Origin: Sphingobacteriaceae bacterium GW460-11-11-14-LB5
GTDB lineage: Bacteria > Bacteroidota > Bacteroidia > Sphingobacteriales > Sphingobacteriaceae
Assembly (NCBI GenBank): GCA_002151545.1
Contig: CP021237.1
Location: forward strand, 1,674,001 to 1,738,000
DNA: 64,000 nt
Direction: 5' to 3'
In this document: positions 11,101 to 19,293 of the stretch, one piece after another
Numbering within the stretch: position 1 is the stretch's first letter
Layout of the letters: each line of letters starts with the position of its first letter
Notes under the pieces: generated by a model
What the model was told of the DNA's origin: nothing
What the model saw: only the letters and a program-made list of their open reading frames with translations
Database searches by the model: none
Made by a program: the position numbers and the translations under genes

Positions 11101-11294
11101 AACCGTTGTTAGATAGGGTGAAAATTAAAACTGCACGTATTTTCGTATCGGGGCAAAACCTCTACACCTGGACTAAATATACAGGATTAGACCCTGAGGT
11201 GAGTACTTACAGCTCGGTGCTTACCGGTGGCTTTGATTATAGTGCCTATCCAAGGGCCAGAACCATCGCTTTTGGCGCTAATGTTACTTTTTAA
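8145..11294 (+). CDS. SusC/RagA-family TonB-linked outer membrane transporter
   Basis: The 1049-aa protein is an outer membrane importer for glycan fragments. It has a signal peptide (about 1-20), a carboxypeptidase-regulatory-like domain (about 22-105), the SusC signature 'GDVVVVGYGT' near 103-112, a plug domain with 'LYVVDGFPIEG' and 'ATAIYGARGANGVIMITTK', and a long beta-barrel ending in aromatic 'FGANVTF', as expected for BAM-dependent insertion. The partner SusD gene starts 32 bp downstream, so the two should form the usual lidded transporter. A 167-bp AT-rich spacer separates it from the lyase gene and may hold its own promoter. The substrate is inferred from neighbours to be chondroitin or hyaluronan oligosaccharides. 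Confidence 0.97.
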   Translation: MRKIYLFLMCMIYALGAFSQTRKVEGTVTEQGSGIALVGVSVSVKGTKTGASTDKDGHYAIQVSTKEKSTLVFSYVGYLQREMPVGDKGVINLSLASDEKALGDVVVVGYGTSKKGDLVSSVGQVDMNDMAKAPVRSIDESLAGRVAGVQVNSSDGQPGSSVNIVIRGANSITQNNSPLYVVDGFPIEGFNLNVFDPQEVESIDVLKDASATAIYGARGANGVIMITTKKGKMGAPVISFSPTVSFDNNIKTMELMNSYDFAKMQLELVPGAPGSANDPTPIYILLTRPGKTLEDYRNAPATDWQSPFFQTGLRQDYSLALRGGTDKTIYALSGNLNDQKGTIINTAYKRYQGRITLDQTLSKKIKVGVNANYAYLLRSGNSAAQGTGGSGTTNILYSVWGYSPLSELTEDEAIDETTASGVDYKFNPIMNQNNLLRNNKTHNLNVSGYFDYAITDNLKLKITGGINNTRVISEEFNNSKTYPGSPNTTPGRTSGVNGSIAEANTNNWSNENTLTWTKTYNKSHNLNILGGFSTQGNTSNAFGFGATFLPNEKLGLSGLNEGILNPVTIATSSLWTLSSFFGRIKYNFKSKYYLEASYRADGSSKFADGNKWSYFPSIGGSWRFIKEDFLKNSKVLSEGKLRASFGKTGNNRVNDFAYLSSNDVVPGNSYPWNNSYVSSIIPTSLGNPKVKWETTDQYDAGVDLGFLKNRISLTADVYKKNTKDLLLRATLPTSSGYTSAFKNVGAVANRGLEISLSTINISNKNFQWNSSFNISFNRNKVLALAEDQQTLLSTTNWDNAYTNIPSYIAKIGEPLGLMYGFIWDGVYQYSDFNRTSTGEYLLKDNVPANGSARQNIQPGDIRYRDLNGDGNVNASDYAVIGNSLPLHTGGFSNNFTYKQFDLNVFFQWSYGNDIQNINRQVFEGNALGKRFLQQYSSYTDRWSPENQASSNYRTGGFSVAGYSSRTIEDGSFLRLKTVSLGYNIPKPLLDRVKIKTARIFVSGQNLYTWTKYTGLDPEVSTYSSVLTGGFDYSAYPRARTIAFGANVTF

Positions 11295-11326
11295 GAACGG
11301 AAGACATTCACAGAAATTCAATTGAC

Positions 11327-13327
11327 ATGAAAAAGATATTATATTTTCTCCTCATTATATCTACAGGTTTAGGCTCCTGTAAAAAGTTTTTAGCTACGGT
11401 ACCGACCGACAATCTTTTGCCGGAAGAATACTACGATTCGGAAGCGAAGTTACTTAATGCGCTGGCTGGCGTGTATTATCCATTAGAAACCTCAGCGTTG
11501 TATGGGAATTTCCTTAGCAGTGATTATAATATTTCTGATGAAGCATTTTATCAGCGAAGTGCGCAAACTACTGGTGTATCGGTTTATAATTTCGACTATT
11601 CTGATGCCAGCGTTGCCGCCTTGTGGCAGCAGTGTTATGTTGGTATTGAACGGGCAAACATGCTTATTGCCAATATCAATGTGGCCAATATTGCAGAGAA
11701 CAAACGTGCGCCGATTTTAGGAGAAGCGCTCTTTTTAAGGGGCTATTATTATTTCTTACTGGCCAGTAACTATGGCGATGTTCCCCTTAAAACCCTACCT
11801 ACAAAATCGCCCTCAGCAGAAGATGTACAGGTTCCGCGTACACCATTAAAACAGGTATATGCACAGATACTTGAAGATATGACCAAAGCCGAAGGATTGA
11901 CCAGTAAAATAACTGATCTGGGCTTTAGCGGCAGGGTAAGCAAAACCACTGTTGAAGGTATATTGGCCAGGGTTTGTCTGACTATGGCTGGTGCTCCGCT
12001 TAAAGACGAATCTAAATATGCTGATGCCAAAGCCTGGGCTTTAAAAGTGAAAGAATCAGGCGAACACCGTTTAAATCCAAGTTATAAACAGCTTTTTGTA
12101 AACATGCATCAGGATTTGTACGACATTAAAGATAGCATGTGGGAAGTAGAATTTAAGGGTAATGGTGCCGATGGATTGGGCTCTAATGGCAGGGTAGGCA
12201 GTTTAGGCGGTATTCAAATGCAGGTTGCAACTGGTATAGGGCTGAAAATCGGATACAGTTATGGCTTTTTGCATACCACCGCAAAACTCTTCAACCTTTT
12301 TCAGCCGGGAGATTTAAGAAGAGATTGGAACCTTGCACAGTTCAATTATATTGCCACTTATCCCGATCGATACTACTATAACTATTATACGGCTGCCCAG
12401 ATATATAACCGCGACGCCGCTAAATTTAGAAGAGAAGCTTATGTGCTGGATAACAAAAACCAGAATACCACACCGATCAATTATCCTTTATTGCGGTATT
12501 CGGATGTATTGTTAATGCTTGCTGAGGCAGAAAATCACCTTAATGGACCAACAGCCTTAGCCTACGATGCCATTAACCAGGTTAGAAGAAGAGGATATGG
12601 AGTAGATGCGGCAACTGCTGGCGCAACCGTTTCAGTGGTAAACAACATGACGTTAGCTACTGCAGGAAATACCGGATACCTCACCACGGTGAATAATATT
12701 CCTGTAACATTATCAGGCGGTGGTGGTACGGGTGCAACTGCCGATGCAACGGTTTCGGCCAGTACAGGTAAAGTAATCGCTCTTGCTGTACTTAATCCAG
12801 GCAAAGGTTATACTGCTGCTCCAACGGTAACCATTGGGATGCAATGGCTAAGCAATACAGATTATGCGGTGGGTACACAAATCTTTAATGGAAACAATGT
12901 TTATACGGTTACAACGGCTGGTAAATCTACTGCGACGGCACCGGTACAAACTTCAGGGGCTTCTGCTGCGGCAACAACCGGAGCGGTATTTACCTGGACT
13001 GGTACACGGGCTACTGCTACGGCTACTATCGCAACAACAGCGGTTGATCTGAGCGGATTAAGCCAAAGCAGCTTTCAGCAGGCCATTGAAGATGAACGTT
13101 CGAGAGAATTGTGTTTTGAGGCACTGAGAAAACCCGATCTCATTAGATGGGGTAAGTGGGTTGAAACGATGAATAGCATTGGCGCTGAGATTAGGGCAAA
13201 CGCTGGTGCTACTTTTTCTTACGGTGGTTTGGCCGGTTCAAACGTATTATCCAAACATCAACTGTTCCCGATTCCGGCAGCAGAAATTACGGTAAATAAG
13301 CAGGCTACCCAAAATCCAGGTTGGTAA
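11327..13327 (+). CDS. SusD/RagB-family glycan-binding lipoprotein with a 145-residue insertion
   Basis: Surface lipoprotein with lipobox 'STGLGSC' (Cys18). The SusD N-terminal part ('ALAGVYYPLE', 'LWQQCYVGIERANMLI', 'RAPILGEALFLRGYYYFLL') and C-terminal part ('AIEDERSRELCFEALRKPDLIRWGKW') are conventional. At 666 aa the protein is longer than the usual 500-600 aa because about 145 residues (roughly 425-573, bases 12600-13045) interrupt the fold between 'AINQVRRRGYG' and 'VDLSGLSQSSFQQAIEDERS'. The insert is low-complexity Ala/Thr/Gly/Val with two recognisable modules: one with 'VLNPGKGYTAAPTVTIG' and one with 'TDYAVGTQIFNGNNVYTVTT', both patterns common in phage tail-fibre and surface proteins. 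The reading frame is intact. The core probably caps the upstream SusC; the function of the insert is unknown. Confidence 0.95.
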   Translation: MKKILYFLLIISTGLGSCKKFLATVPTDNLLPEEYYDSEAKLLNALAGVYYPLETSALYGNFLSSDYNISDEAFYQRSAQTTGVSVYNFDYSDASVAALWQQCYVGIERANMLIANINVANIAENKRAPILGEALFLRGYYYFLLASNYGDVPLKTLPTKSPSAEDVQVPRTPLKQVYAQILEDMTKAEGLTSKITDLGFSGRVSKTTVEGILARVCLTMAGAPLKDESKYADAKAWALKVKESGEHRLNPSYKQLFVNMHQDLYDIKDSMWEVEFKGNGADGLGSNGRVGSLGGIQMQVATGIGLKIGYSYGFLHTTAKLFNLFQPGDLRRDWNLAQFNYIATYPDRYYYNYYTAAQIYNRDAAKFRREAYVLDNKNQNTTPINYPLLRYSDVLLMLAEAENHLNGPTALAYDAINQVRRRGYGVDAATAGATVSVVNNMTLATAGNTGYLTTVNNIPVTLSGGGGTGATADATVSASTGKVIALAVLNPGKGYTAAPTVTIGMQWLSNTDYAVGTQIFNGNNVYTVTTAGKSTATAPVQTSGASAAATTGAVFTWTGTRATATATIATTAVDLSGLSQSSFQQAIEDERSRELCFEALRKPDLIRWGKWVETMNSIGAEIRANAGATFSYGGLAGSNVLSKHQLFPIPAAEITVNKQATQNPGW

Positions 13328-13346
13328 ATTTTAAATAGAAAAGATC

Positions 13347-14381
13347 ATGAAATTATTAAATATCATCATGTTAGCAGGGGTACTAACTTTGGCCGCATGC
13401 GAAAAAACGATTGAGTCAAAACCAGTTGTTTTTGATGTCTTCAGTACAAAAACTAATGGCCAGTCTACCGCTACATTTAAAACAACAGACACTATTGTTT
13501 ATCAGTTGAGTGGCAATGCCGATATCATCACTTTCTATTCCGGAGCAATAGGTCAGCGATATGCGTTTAGGAACAGGACCACAGCAAATGGTACGCCTCA
13601 GCTTCAATTTAGTTCGCTGAGGGCTAATGGTACACAAACAAATTCTATACAGTTACTCATCTCTTCTGATTTTAAAGGTGTGGTAGCCAAATCGCAGACC
13701 ATTACAGGTGTGATTACCAGGGATACAGCGGCAACTAATGCAAATATTGCGGCTGCAGGCTGGACAGATATTTCGGCCCGGGCAACATGGTCAGCAGGAG
13801 GAATAACAGCAACGGCATCTGGTATCATCAACCTGTCTGATTACGCCAAACAGGAAAAACCAGTGTTTATCGCTTTTAAGTACAATGCTGCTGCAGGTAG
13901 TATCCAGAATAAATGGACGATTACCAATTTTTCACTAAATAATCTTTTGGAAGACAACACCATTTATACACAGGCTAATTTTGCCGCTTCCAATCAGTCT
14001 ATCACTAATTATGGTGTAAATACCCCGGGTTTAGGCTGGCTTAGCATACTCGATGAAAAAGTGAATGCAAACAAGTACGCCTGGGTGTATACTACCGGTG
14101 TTGGAACGGCTGGTTCGCTGGTCATTACAGGTGCTTCAACGGTGGCTACGGCAACGGCTTCTGCTGAAGCTTGGGCCATAGTTGGTCCGGTCGACCTGCG
14201 AAAAGTAACGCCTGATGCAGGGGTGGGAATCAAAGATATTACGGCTAAGGTAGCGAGTTATACTGCTGCAACTGTATACCCAGTAGGTAATTACAAGCCA
14301 ACTTTTGTAGCGACTAATAACACCGTTGATGGAACTTCAGCTGTTGTAAAAGAAATCCCTTTAACAATCATCGCTCCCTAG
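13347..14381 (+). CDS. Surface lipoprotein, third member of the SusCD cluster (DUF5017-like)
   Basis: The 344-aa lipoprotein has lipobox 'VLTLAAC' (Cys18) and starts 19 bp after susD, so it is almost certainly co-transcribed. The first part (about 25-130) carries 'DTIVYQLSGNADIITFYSG' followed by 'GQRYAFRNRT', which resembles the DUF5017 domain seen at this position in other Bacteroidota loci; I make that family call from memory. The rest is beta-rich with no catalytic motif. By position it is a SusE/SusF-like or surface glycan-binding protein that holds chondroitin or hyaluronan chains at the cell surface. It is not recognisably homologous to SusE or SusF in sequence, so the binding role is inferred from operon position. 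Confidence 0.75.
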   Translation: MKLLNIIMLAGVLTLAACEKTIESKPVVFDVFSTKTNGQSTATFKTTDTIVYQLSGNADIITFYSGAIGQRYAFRNRTTANGTPQLQFSSLRANGTQTNSIQLLISSDFKGVVAKSQTITGVITRDTAATNANIAAAGWTDISARATWSAGGITATASGIINLSDYAKQEKPVFIAFKYNAAAGSIQNKWTITNFSLNNLLEDNTIYTQANFAASNQSITNYGVNTPGLGWLSILDEKVNANKYAWVYTTGVGTAGSLVITGASTVATATASAEAWAIVGPVDLRKVTPDAGVGIKDITAKVASYTAATVYPVGNYKPTFVATNNTVDGTSAVVKEIPLTIIAP

Positions 14382-14429
14382 CCCAATATTCATCATAATC
14401 TTTTTTTGAAATTTAAAAATATTACATCT

Positions 14430-15761
14430 ATGAAAAAAAAATATTTTAATAACAGGCAATTGGCTTTTTTCCTTACCCTGTTGTTAATGGTTGCAGTTAG
14501 CGCCTCAGCATTTTTATCGCTGTCGCCAAAAGAAGAATTGATCAGGAAAGATTTTAGCGTAGCCGAAGAGCAGTATAAAACCTTACTTAAAACCTCTACC
14601 GATCTGACCAGTTTTCCGAGGACAACCAAAAAAGATGGAACGGTTAAAGGAACTGATGTTTGGGATTGGACAGGCGGCTTTTTTCCGGGCGGTTTATGGT
14701 ATATTTATGAGTATACCAAAAAGCCGGAATGGAAAGCTGCTGCTACAAAATGGACCGAAGCATTAGCACAGGGACAATTTATAACCAAACACCATGATGT
14801 AGGTTTTGTAATGTATTGTTCTTACGGCAATGCCATGCGTTTAGAAAAAGATCCGCAAAAATTAGAAAAATACCGTAAGATCCTGATCCAGTCGGCCGAA
14901 TCTGCACTTACACGTTTCGATCCTAAAGTTGGACTGATCAAATCCTGGCAAGCTAAAAAATCATGGGACAATAAAACCACCTGGCAATATCCGGTAATTA
15001 TAGATAATATGATGAACCTGGAAATGTTGTGTTATGTTTCGAAAATTACAGGTAACCCTAAGTACAAAGATGTGGCCGTAAGCCATGCATTAAATACGAT
15101 GAAAAACCACTTTCGTCCTGATTTTAGCACTTATCATGTGGTCGATTATGGTGTCGGAGGCAAGGTGCTGCATCAACAAACTAATCAGGGTTATTCAGAT
15201 AATTCTACCTGGTCTAGAGGGCAGGGATGGGCCATATATGGCTTTACCATGATGTATAGGGAAACAAAGGATAAACGCTTTTTGCAGGCAGCAGAAAAAG
15301 CTGCCGATTTTTATCTGGGGCATCCTAACCTGCCAAAGGATAAGGTTCCGTACTGGGATTTTAATGTTGGCGAGAAAGGTTATACACCAGATTGGGATTA
15401 TGCCTCACGGAAACTTTCATATATCCCACGTGATGCCTCAGCTGGTGCTTTGGTAAGTTCGGCCTTGTTAGAATTGAGCACATTTTCTGCACAGGGGAGC
15501 AGGTATTTTAAATCAGCAGAGCAGATGCTCGAATCGCTTTCAGGAAATGAGTATTTGGCAAAACCAGGTGCTAATTCGGGCTTTATCTTAAAACATAGTG
15601 TGGGTAGTTTTCCTCACAACTCCGAAATCGATGTTCCGCTTATTTATGCTGATTATTATTTTCTGGAGGCCTTGTTGAGGTACCAAAAACTGAAAGGACA
15701 ATCACCCGCACTCAGCGAAACCGGAAAGGCAATCAACTCATCCAATAAATACCAGAAGTAG
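14430..15761 (+). CDS. Unsaturated glucuronyl hydrolase, GH88
   Basis: This enzyme removes the 4,5-unsaturated uronic acid left at the non-reducing end by the PL8 lyase. Family signatures are 'GGFFPGGLWYIYEY' and 'HDVGFVMYCSYGN'. Two aspartates match the known GH88 pair: Asp123 in 'HHDVGF' and Asp192 in 'IIDNMMNLEML' (numbered from the ATG at 14430), with 'WSRGQGWAIYGF' downstream. I use the ATG at 14430 because an upstream in-frame TTG (14406) only adds eight residues before a good signal peptide (about 'LAFFLTLLLMVAVSASA'). Export suggests periplasmic action. It lies 48 bp after the surface lipoprotein gene and is followed by a strong hairpin terminator, so it is probably the last gene of the operon. 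Specificity for sulfated or unsulfated chondroitin disaccharides cannot be read from sequence. Confidence 0.94.
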   Translation: MKKKYFNNRQLAFFLTLLLMVAVSASAFLSLSPKEELIRKDFSVAEEQYKTLLKTSTDLTSFPRTTKKDGTVKGTDVWDWTGGFFPGGLWYIYEYTKKPEWKAAATKWTEALAQGQFITKHHDVGFVMYCSYGNAMRLEKDPQKLEKYRKILIQSAESALTRFDPKVGLIKSWQAKKSWDNKTTWQYPVIIDNMMNLEMLCYVSKITGNPKYKDVAVSHALNTMKNHFRPDFSTYHVVDYGVGGKVLHQQTNQGYSDNSTWSRGQGWAIYGFTMMYRETKDKRFLQAAEKAADFYLGHPNLPKDKVPYWDFNVGEKGYTPDWDYASRKLSYIPRDASAGALVSSALLELSTFSAQGSRYFKSAEQMLESLSGNEYLAKPGANSGFILKHSVGSFPHNSEIDVPLIYADYYFLEALLRYQKLKGQSPALSETGKAINSSNKYQK

Positions 15762-15790
15762 GTTAGTAGTTATAGTCACTTCATCACTTT

Positions 15791-15831
15791 AAAAGATAGC
15801 AGTCATTAAAAATGGCTGCTATCTTTTTTTT
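15791..15831. terminator. Bidirectional rho-independent terminator
   Basis: A 12-bp inverted repeat (AAAAGATAGCAG / CTGCTATCTTTT, loop about 13 nt) ends in a T-run on the plus strand and has A residues at its left foot, so it can serve both the GH88 operon and the convergent beta-helix gene. Confidence 0.88.
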
Positions 15832-15833
15832 AT

Positions 15834-17051
15834 TTAATAATTGCCAGATTGGTTAATGCCTGCTTTAAGGTTAAGTATACCGTAATCATTGGTGTAAACT
15901 CCTCCATTTGCGGCATTAAAATTAGCAACATTAAGGTTATTCCCCGCAAAACTAATGGTTCCATTCGTTACCAGGTTCCCTTCAATGCGGAAAGAATATT
16001 CAGTACCTGTGGTATTATCGCGGTAGTAACCTATTCCATGATAAATATCATTAACATTAGTGCCAATATTAATGGTATTGTTGAGTACAATAACATTGTT
16101 TAAATACGGATACGCGGGCGTATTTGCATATTCGTAAAGTAGAATCCCTGAGGTATTAAAAGTATTGCCAGAAATGGTTACCTGTTGTCCGTTTCTTGCT
16201 TTTACCGCACCACCATCGGCGTTTGGCGGCCACCCTGAAATCGTATTGCCGCTTATTGTTAAACCATTAAAGCTATGGGCATAGATGCCATGGTCGGTTT
16301 GTGCTAAATCGGTGTTTAAAGCGGGGTTTCTATTGGCTACATTGTTGATGATCAGGCTATTGCTTTCGCTGTTGTCGTTAATTGCAGTAACAAAATAACC
16401 CGTTGTGCCGCCATTGCCAAAGGTGCAATTTAAAATTTTACTGTTAGTGGTGCTTTTTAGCCAGATCCCTCTTCCACTATTATTCTCCCTTCGTGAAAAA
16501 GTACAGGTATTGATCAATGAAGAATCGGTATCACTGAATTGAAGGTAAGCATCCGAATAATAGCTTTCAGTGGTTCCAGCCTTTCTTCTTCCATAATCAA
16601 AAATGCAGTACTTAAAGGTTACTTTAGCCGCATTGGCTATTACGAACCTGTAATTCCAAAAAGTGATCCCCGAAAAAACACAGTTGCTTAGTTCTGTTCC
16701 ATAACTTGCAGCGAGCAGGTCGGTAGTGGTTGCTGTAGCATCAAAAATAGGGTTGGTGGCCGTTTTTTTAGCCAATATCACACCGGTTTTCATTACCACT
16801 TTACCGGTAATAGCATAGGTGCCGGCTTCTACCCAAACTGTATCTCCGGCTATTGCAGCGGCAATTACCTGATTAATCTGTGCAAGGGTCATTCCGGTGT
16901 TAATGGTTAAATCGCTCACCGAACTTGTCTGACTTTCCATCATCGATACCTTTTTTGCATCGAAGGTTGTGGCCTGCTCCTCATTTTCTTTTTTGCAGGA
17001 TAATAAGAGAAGGCTTAAAGCCAGGCATAGAAATTGGGTTTTTCTTTTCAT
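15834..17051 (-). CDS. Right-handed parallel beta-helix lipoprotein, candidate polysaccharide lyase
   Basis: The 405-aa lipoprotein has lipobox 'LLLLSC' (Cys19). The mature protein begins with 'AAAIAGDTVWVEAGTYAI', a standard entry strand of pectate-lyase-type beta-helices, and continues with many short coil repeats of the form 'i..N.f....' ('LTISGNTISGW', 'VTISGNTFNTSG', 'VIVLNNTINIG'). Basic residues suited to lyase chemistry occur in 'GGAVKARNGQQ' and 'FSRRENNSGRGIW', but I cannot assign a catalytic set and it does not match chondroitinase B (PL6) as I remember it. It converges on the GH88 gene across a shared terminator. A role in glycosaminoglycan breakdown is inferred from location; a non-catalytic binding or structural protein is an equal possibility. 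Confidence 0.7.
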   Translation of the reverse strand: MKRKTQFLCLALSLLLLSCKKENEEQATTFDAKKVSMMESQTSSVSDLTINTGMTLAQINQVIAAAIAGDTVWVEAGTYAITGKVVMKTGVILAKKTATNPIFDATATTTDLLAASYGTELSNCVFSGITFWNYRFVIANAAKVTFKYCIFDYGRRKAGTTESYYSDAYLQFSDTDSSLINTCTFSRRENNSGRGIWLKSTTNSKILNCTFGNGGTTGYFVTAINDNSESNSLIINNVANRNPALNTDLAQTDHGIYAHSFNGLTISGNTISGWPPNADGGAVKARNGQQVTISGNTFNTSGILLYEYANTPAYPYLNNVIVLNNTINIGTNVNDIYHGIGYYRDNTTGTEYSFRIEGNLVTNGTISFAGNNLNVANFNAANGGVYTNDYGILNLKAGINQSGNY

Positions 17052-17366
17052 TGTTTTTTGAGATTAGTATTTGGTTAAGTTTTAATTGGTTGCGTATGGA
17101 TGGTACACAATGGTTGTGGCTGGCAACCAGGGTGATATACTAATTTCAATGAAAAGCCAAAAAGCATAGGGTCAGGAATCGGTTTAATGAGGGGGATAAA
17201 TCATCACCATACGCGAAAGGGTAATGTGCTGGTGAAGATGCATGTGTGATGATAATTTGTCTGCATAGCACTTAAATTTGTAACAAGCTTGTTTTAATGC
17301 GCTAAATGGAGGAATGGGGTTTGAGTATAGTACAGCTATGGTTCATATTTTGGCTATATTGGAGCT
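17052..17366. other. Divergent intergenic region without a gene
   Basis: This 315-bp spacer lies between the start of the beta-helix lipoprotein and the start of the gamma-glutamyltransferase gene, so it should carry both promoters. On the plus strand TAAATTTG at 17273-17280 matches the Bacteroidota -7 box TAnnTTTG exactly, but no convincing -33 box sits 19 bp upstream. No ORF, RNA gene or clear repeat was seen. Confidence 0.5.
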
Positions 17367-19247
17367 ATGAAAAATTTAGCCATGTTTCTGCTATTATCAC
17401 TCTCTCTTCAGCCTTTATTTGCACAGCAAACGCAAAAGCCAATGCTTTACGGCAACAGTTGGATGGCCATTACCGGAAAGCCGATGGCCGCAACGGCAGG
17501 ATCGATGATCTTTCAGCAGGGTGGGAATGCCGTTGATGCGGCATGTGCCATGCTGGCTGCCACTTGCACCATGTGGGATACCCTGAGCTGGGGAGGAGAA
17601 ACACAGGCGCTGATCTATAACCCGAACACAAAAAAGGTGATCGCCATTAATGCCATGGGTGTTGCGCCAACAGGTGCAACTGTAGCCTTTTTTAAAGCGA
17701 AAGGTTATAACTTTCCACCGGAATATGGTCCTTTAGCCGCAACTACCCCAGGTACACCCGGCGGACTGATCTACATGCTCAGTAAATATGGCAGCATGAG
17801 CCTGGGGCAGGTGCTGGCACCTGCCATGCATATGGCTGCAGGTTATGCCATAGAAGCACAGGCGGCAAACAGTATGGAGCGTGATAAAGAACTAATTAAA
17901 ACCTGGCCTTACAGTAAAAAAGTGCTGTTGCCACATTTGGGCGAAAAACGTGAAGCCCCGGAAGCAGGAGAGGTTTTTATTCAAAAAGAATTGTTGGCCA
18001 CGCTAACCAAAATGGTTGAAGCAGAGCAGGCTGCGCTGAAGAAAGGTCGCTCGCGACAAGAGGCTTTAATGGCTGCTTATGATCGTTTTTATAAAGGAGA
18101 TATTGCACAGGAGTTTGTTCGTGGAAGTAAAGAACAAGGTGGCTTAATCACCATGGATGACCTAGCTAAATGGAAACCGGTTGAAGAAGAAGCACTAAGT
18201 ACCGATTATAAAGGCATTAAAGTATATAAATTAAAACAGTGGACACAGGGACCGGTTTTACTTCAGGCTTTGAATATATTAGAGAATTTCGACCTAAAAG
18301 CAATGGGTTACAATAGCTCAAAATATATCCATACGGTTTATCAGGCCATGAACCTGTCTTTCGCTGACCGTGATTTTTATTATGGCGATCCAAACCAAAA
18401 TCCTGCTGAGCCGATAAAAGGCCTGTTGAGTAAAGATTATGCAAAACAACGGGCATCGCTTATTCAGACTGATAAAAATGATGCAAGCATTGGCCCTGGC
18501 GATCCTTACCCATATGAGGGCAGGAAAAACCCGTACTTAAATCTGTTAAAAAGCAGAGGTTTTAATCCCGATACAGCTAAACGGAACTTTGCACCGAAAC
18601 ACGACCTGGGTAACCATACACCAAAAGAAATTTATGAAGACCGTTTATGGCGGGGAACAACATCGATAGAAGCTGCCGATAAAGCGGGTTGGGTGGTATC
18701 GGTTACGCCAAGCGGAGGCTGGCTTCCGGCCTGTATTGCTGGTAATACAGGTATTGGGATGAGTCAGCGCATGCAAAGTTTTGTGCTCGATTCTGCCTTA
18801 AATCCCTTTAATGTTGTTGCACCGGGCAAACGGCCAAGGGTAACCTTGTCGCCCTCATTGTTTATCAAAGACGGCAAACCTTTTGTATCGGCAGCAGTGC
18901 AGGGCGGAGATACCCAGGACCAGAATTTGCTGCAGTTCTTTTTAAACATGGCTGAGTTTGGGATGAATGTTCAAAGGGCAACCGAAGCGGCTAATTTCAA
19001 CACCAATCAGCTTTGGCTTTCACTTGGTGGGACTAAAACGAGTGATAGGGAACCAAAGCCCGGTCAGATCTTGTTAAATACCAATACTAAAGAGGAGGTA
19101 CGTAGTGAACTGAAAAAAATGGGTTATACGCTCAGTTTTTCAGAGCGCACCAGCGGGCCTATTAATGCCATTTATTTTGACTGGAAGCACAATAGTTTGC
19201 AAGGCGGATCGAGTAACCATGGCGAAGATTATGGTATTGCATGGTAG
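17367..19247 (+). CDS. Gamma-glutamyltransferase family protein (Ntn hydrolase)
   Basis: The 626-aa exported protein has a signal peptide ending near Ala19 and the gamma-glutamyltranspeptidase fold: 'AATAGSMIFQQGGNAVDAACAMLA' at the start of the large subunit, 'TTPGTPGGLIYML', and the autoprocessing site 'GTTSIEAADKAGWVVSVTPS'. Thr431, the first residue after Gly in 'GTTS', is the expected nucleophile and new N-terminus. The usual small-subunit motif 'PRVTLSPSLFIKDGKPFVSAAVQGGD' is present in the form typical of the wider family. Known members hydrolyse glutathione or gamma-glutamyl amides in the periplasm, or acylate other substrates; this divergent subgroup is often annotated only as family level. 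It stands alone between oppositely oriented genes, and context gives no substrate. Confidence 0.9.
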   Translation: MKNLAMFLLLSLSLQPLFAQQTQKPMLYGNSWMAITGKPMAATAGSMIFQQGGNAVDAACAMLAATCTMWDTLSWGGETQALIYNPNTKKVIAINAMGVAPTGATVAFFKAKGYNFPPEYGPLAATTPGTPGGLIYMLSKYGSMSLGQVLAPAMHMAAGYAIEAQAANSMERDKELIKTWPYSKKVLLPHLGEKREAPEAGEVFIQKELLATLTKMVEAEQAALKKGRSRQEALMAAYDRFYKGDIAQEFVRGSKEQGGLITMDDLAKWKPVEEEALSTDYKGIKVYKLKQWTQGPVLLQALNILENFDLKAMGYNSSKYIHTVYQAMNLSFADRDFYYGDPNQNPAEPIKGLLSKDYAKQRASLIQTDKNDASIGPGDPYPYEGRKNPYLNLLKSRGFNPDTAKRNFAPKHDLGNHTPKEIYEDRLWRGTTSIEAADKAGWVVSVTPSGGWLPACIAGNTGIGMSQRMQSFVLDSALNPFNVVAPGKRPRVTLSPSLFIKDGKPFVSAAVQGGDTQDQNLLQFFLNMAEFGMNVQRATEAANFNTNQLWLSLGGTKTSDREPKPGQILLNTNTKEEVRSELKKMGYTLSFSERTSGPINAIYFDWKHNSLQGGSSNHGEDYGIAW

Positions 19248-19293
19248 GGGATTAATTTAATAAATGATCTGTATCTCCCGCTTTCATTAAGCG

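Noticed and set aside
12600..13045. Frameshift or assembly artefact in susD
   Set aside because: The reading frame is uninterrupted through the insert and returns to the normal SusD sequence.
15834..17051. Chondroitinase B (PL6) identification
   Set aside because: The beta-helix fold is present, but the sequence does not match PL6 chondroitinase B as I know it, so it is called only a candidate lyase.
17273..17280. Exact -7 box as promoter of the gamma-glutamyltransferase gene
   Set aside because: There is no -33 box at a normal distance (TTTG is only 13 bp upstream), so it is noted in the spacer entry but not called.
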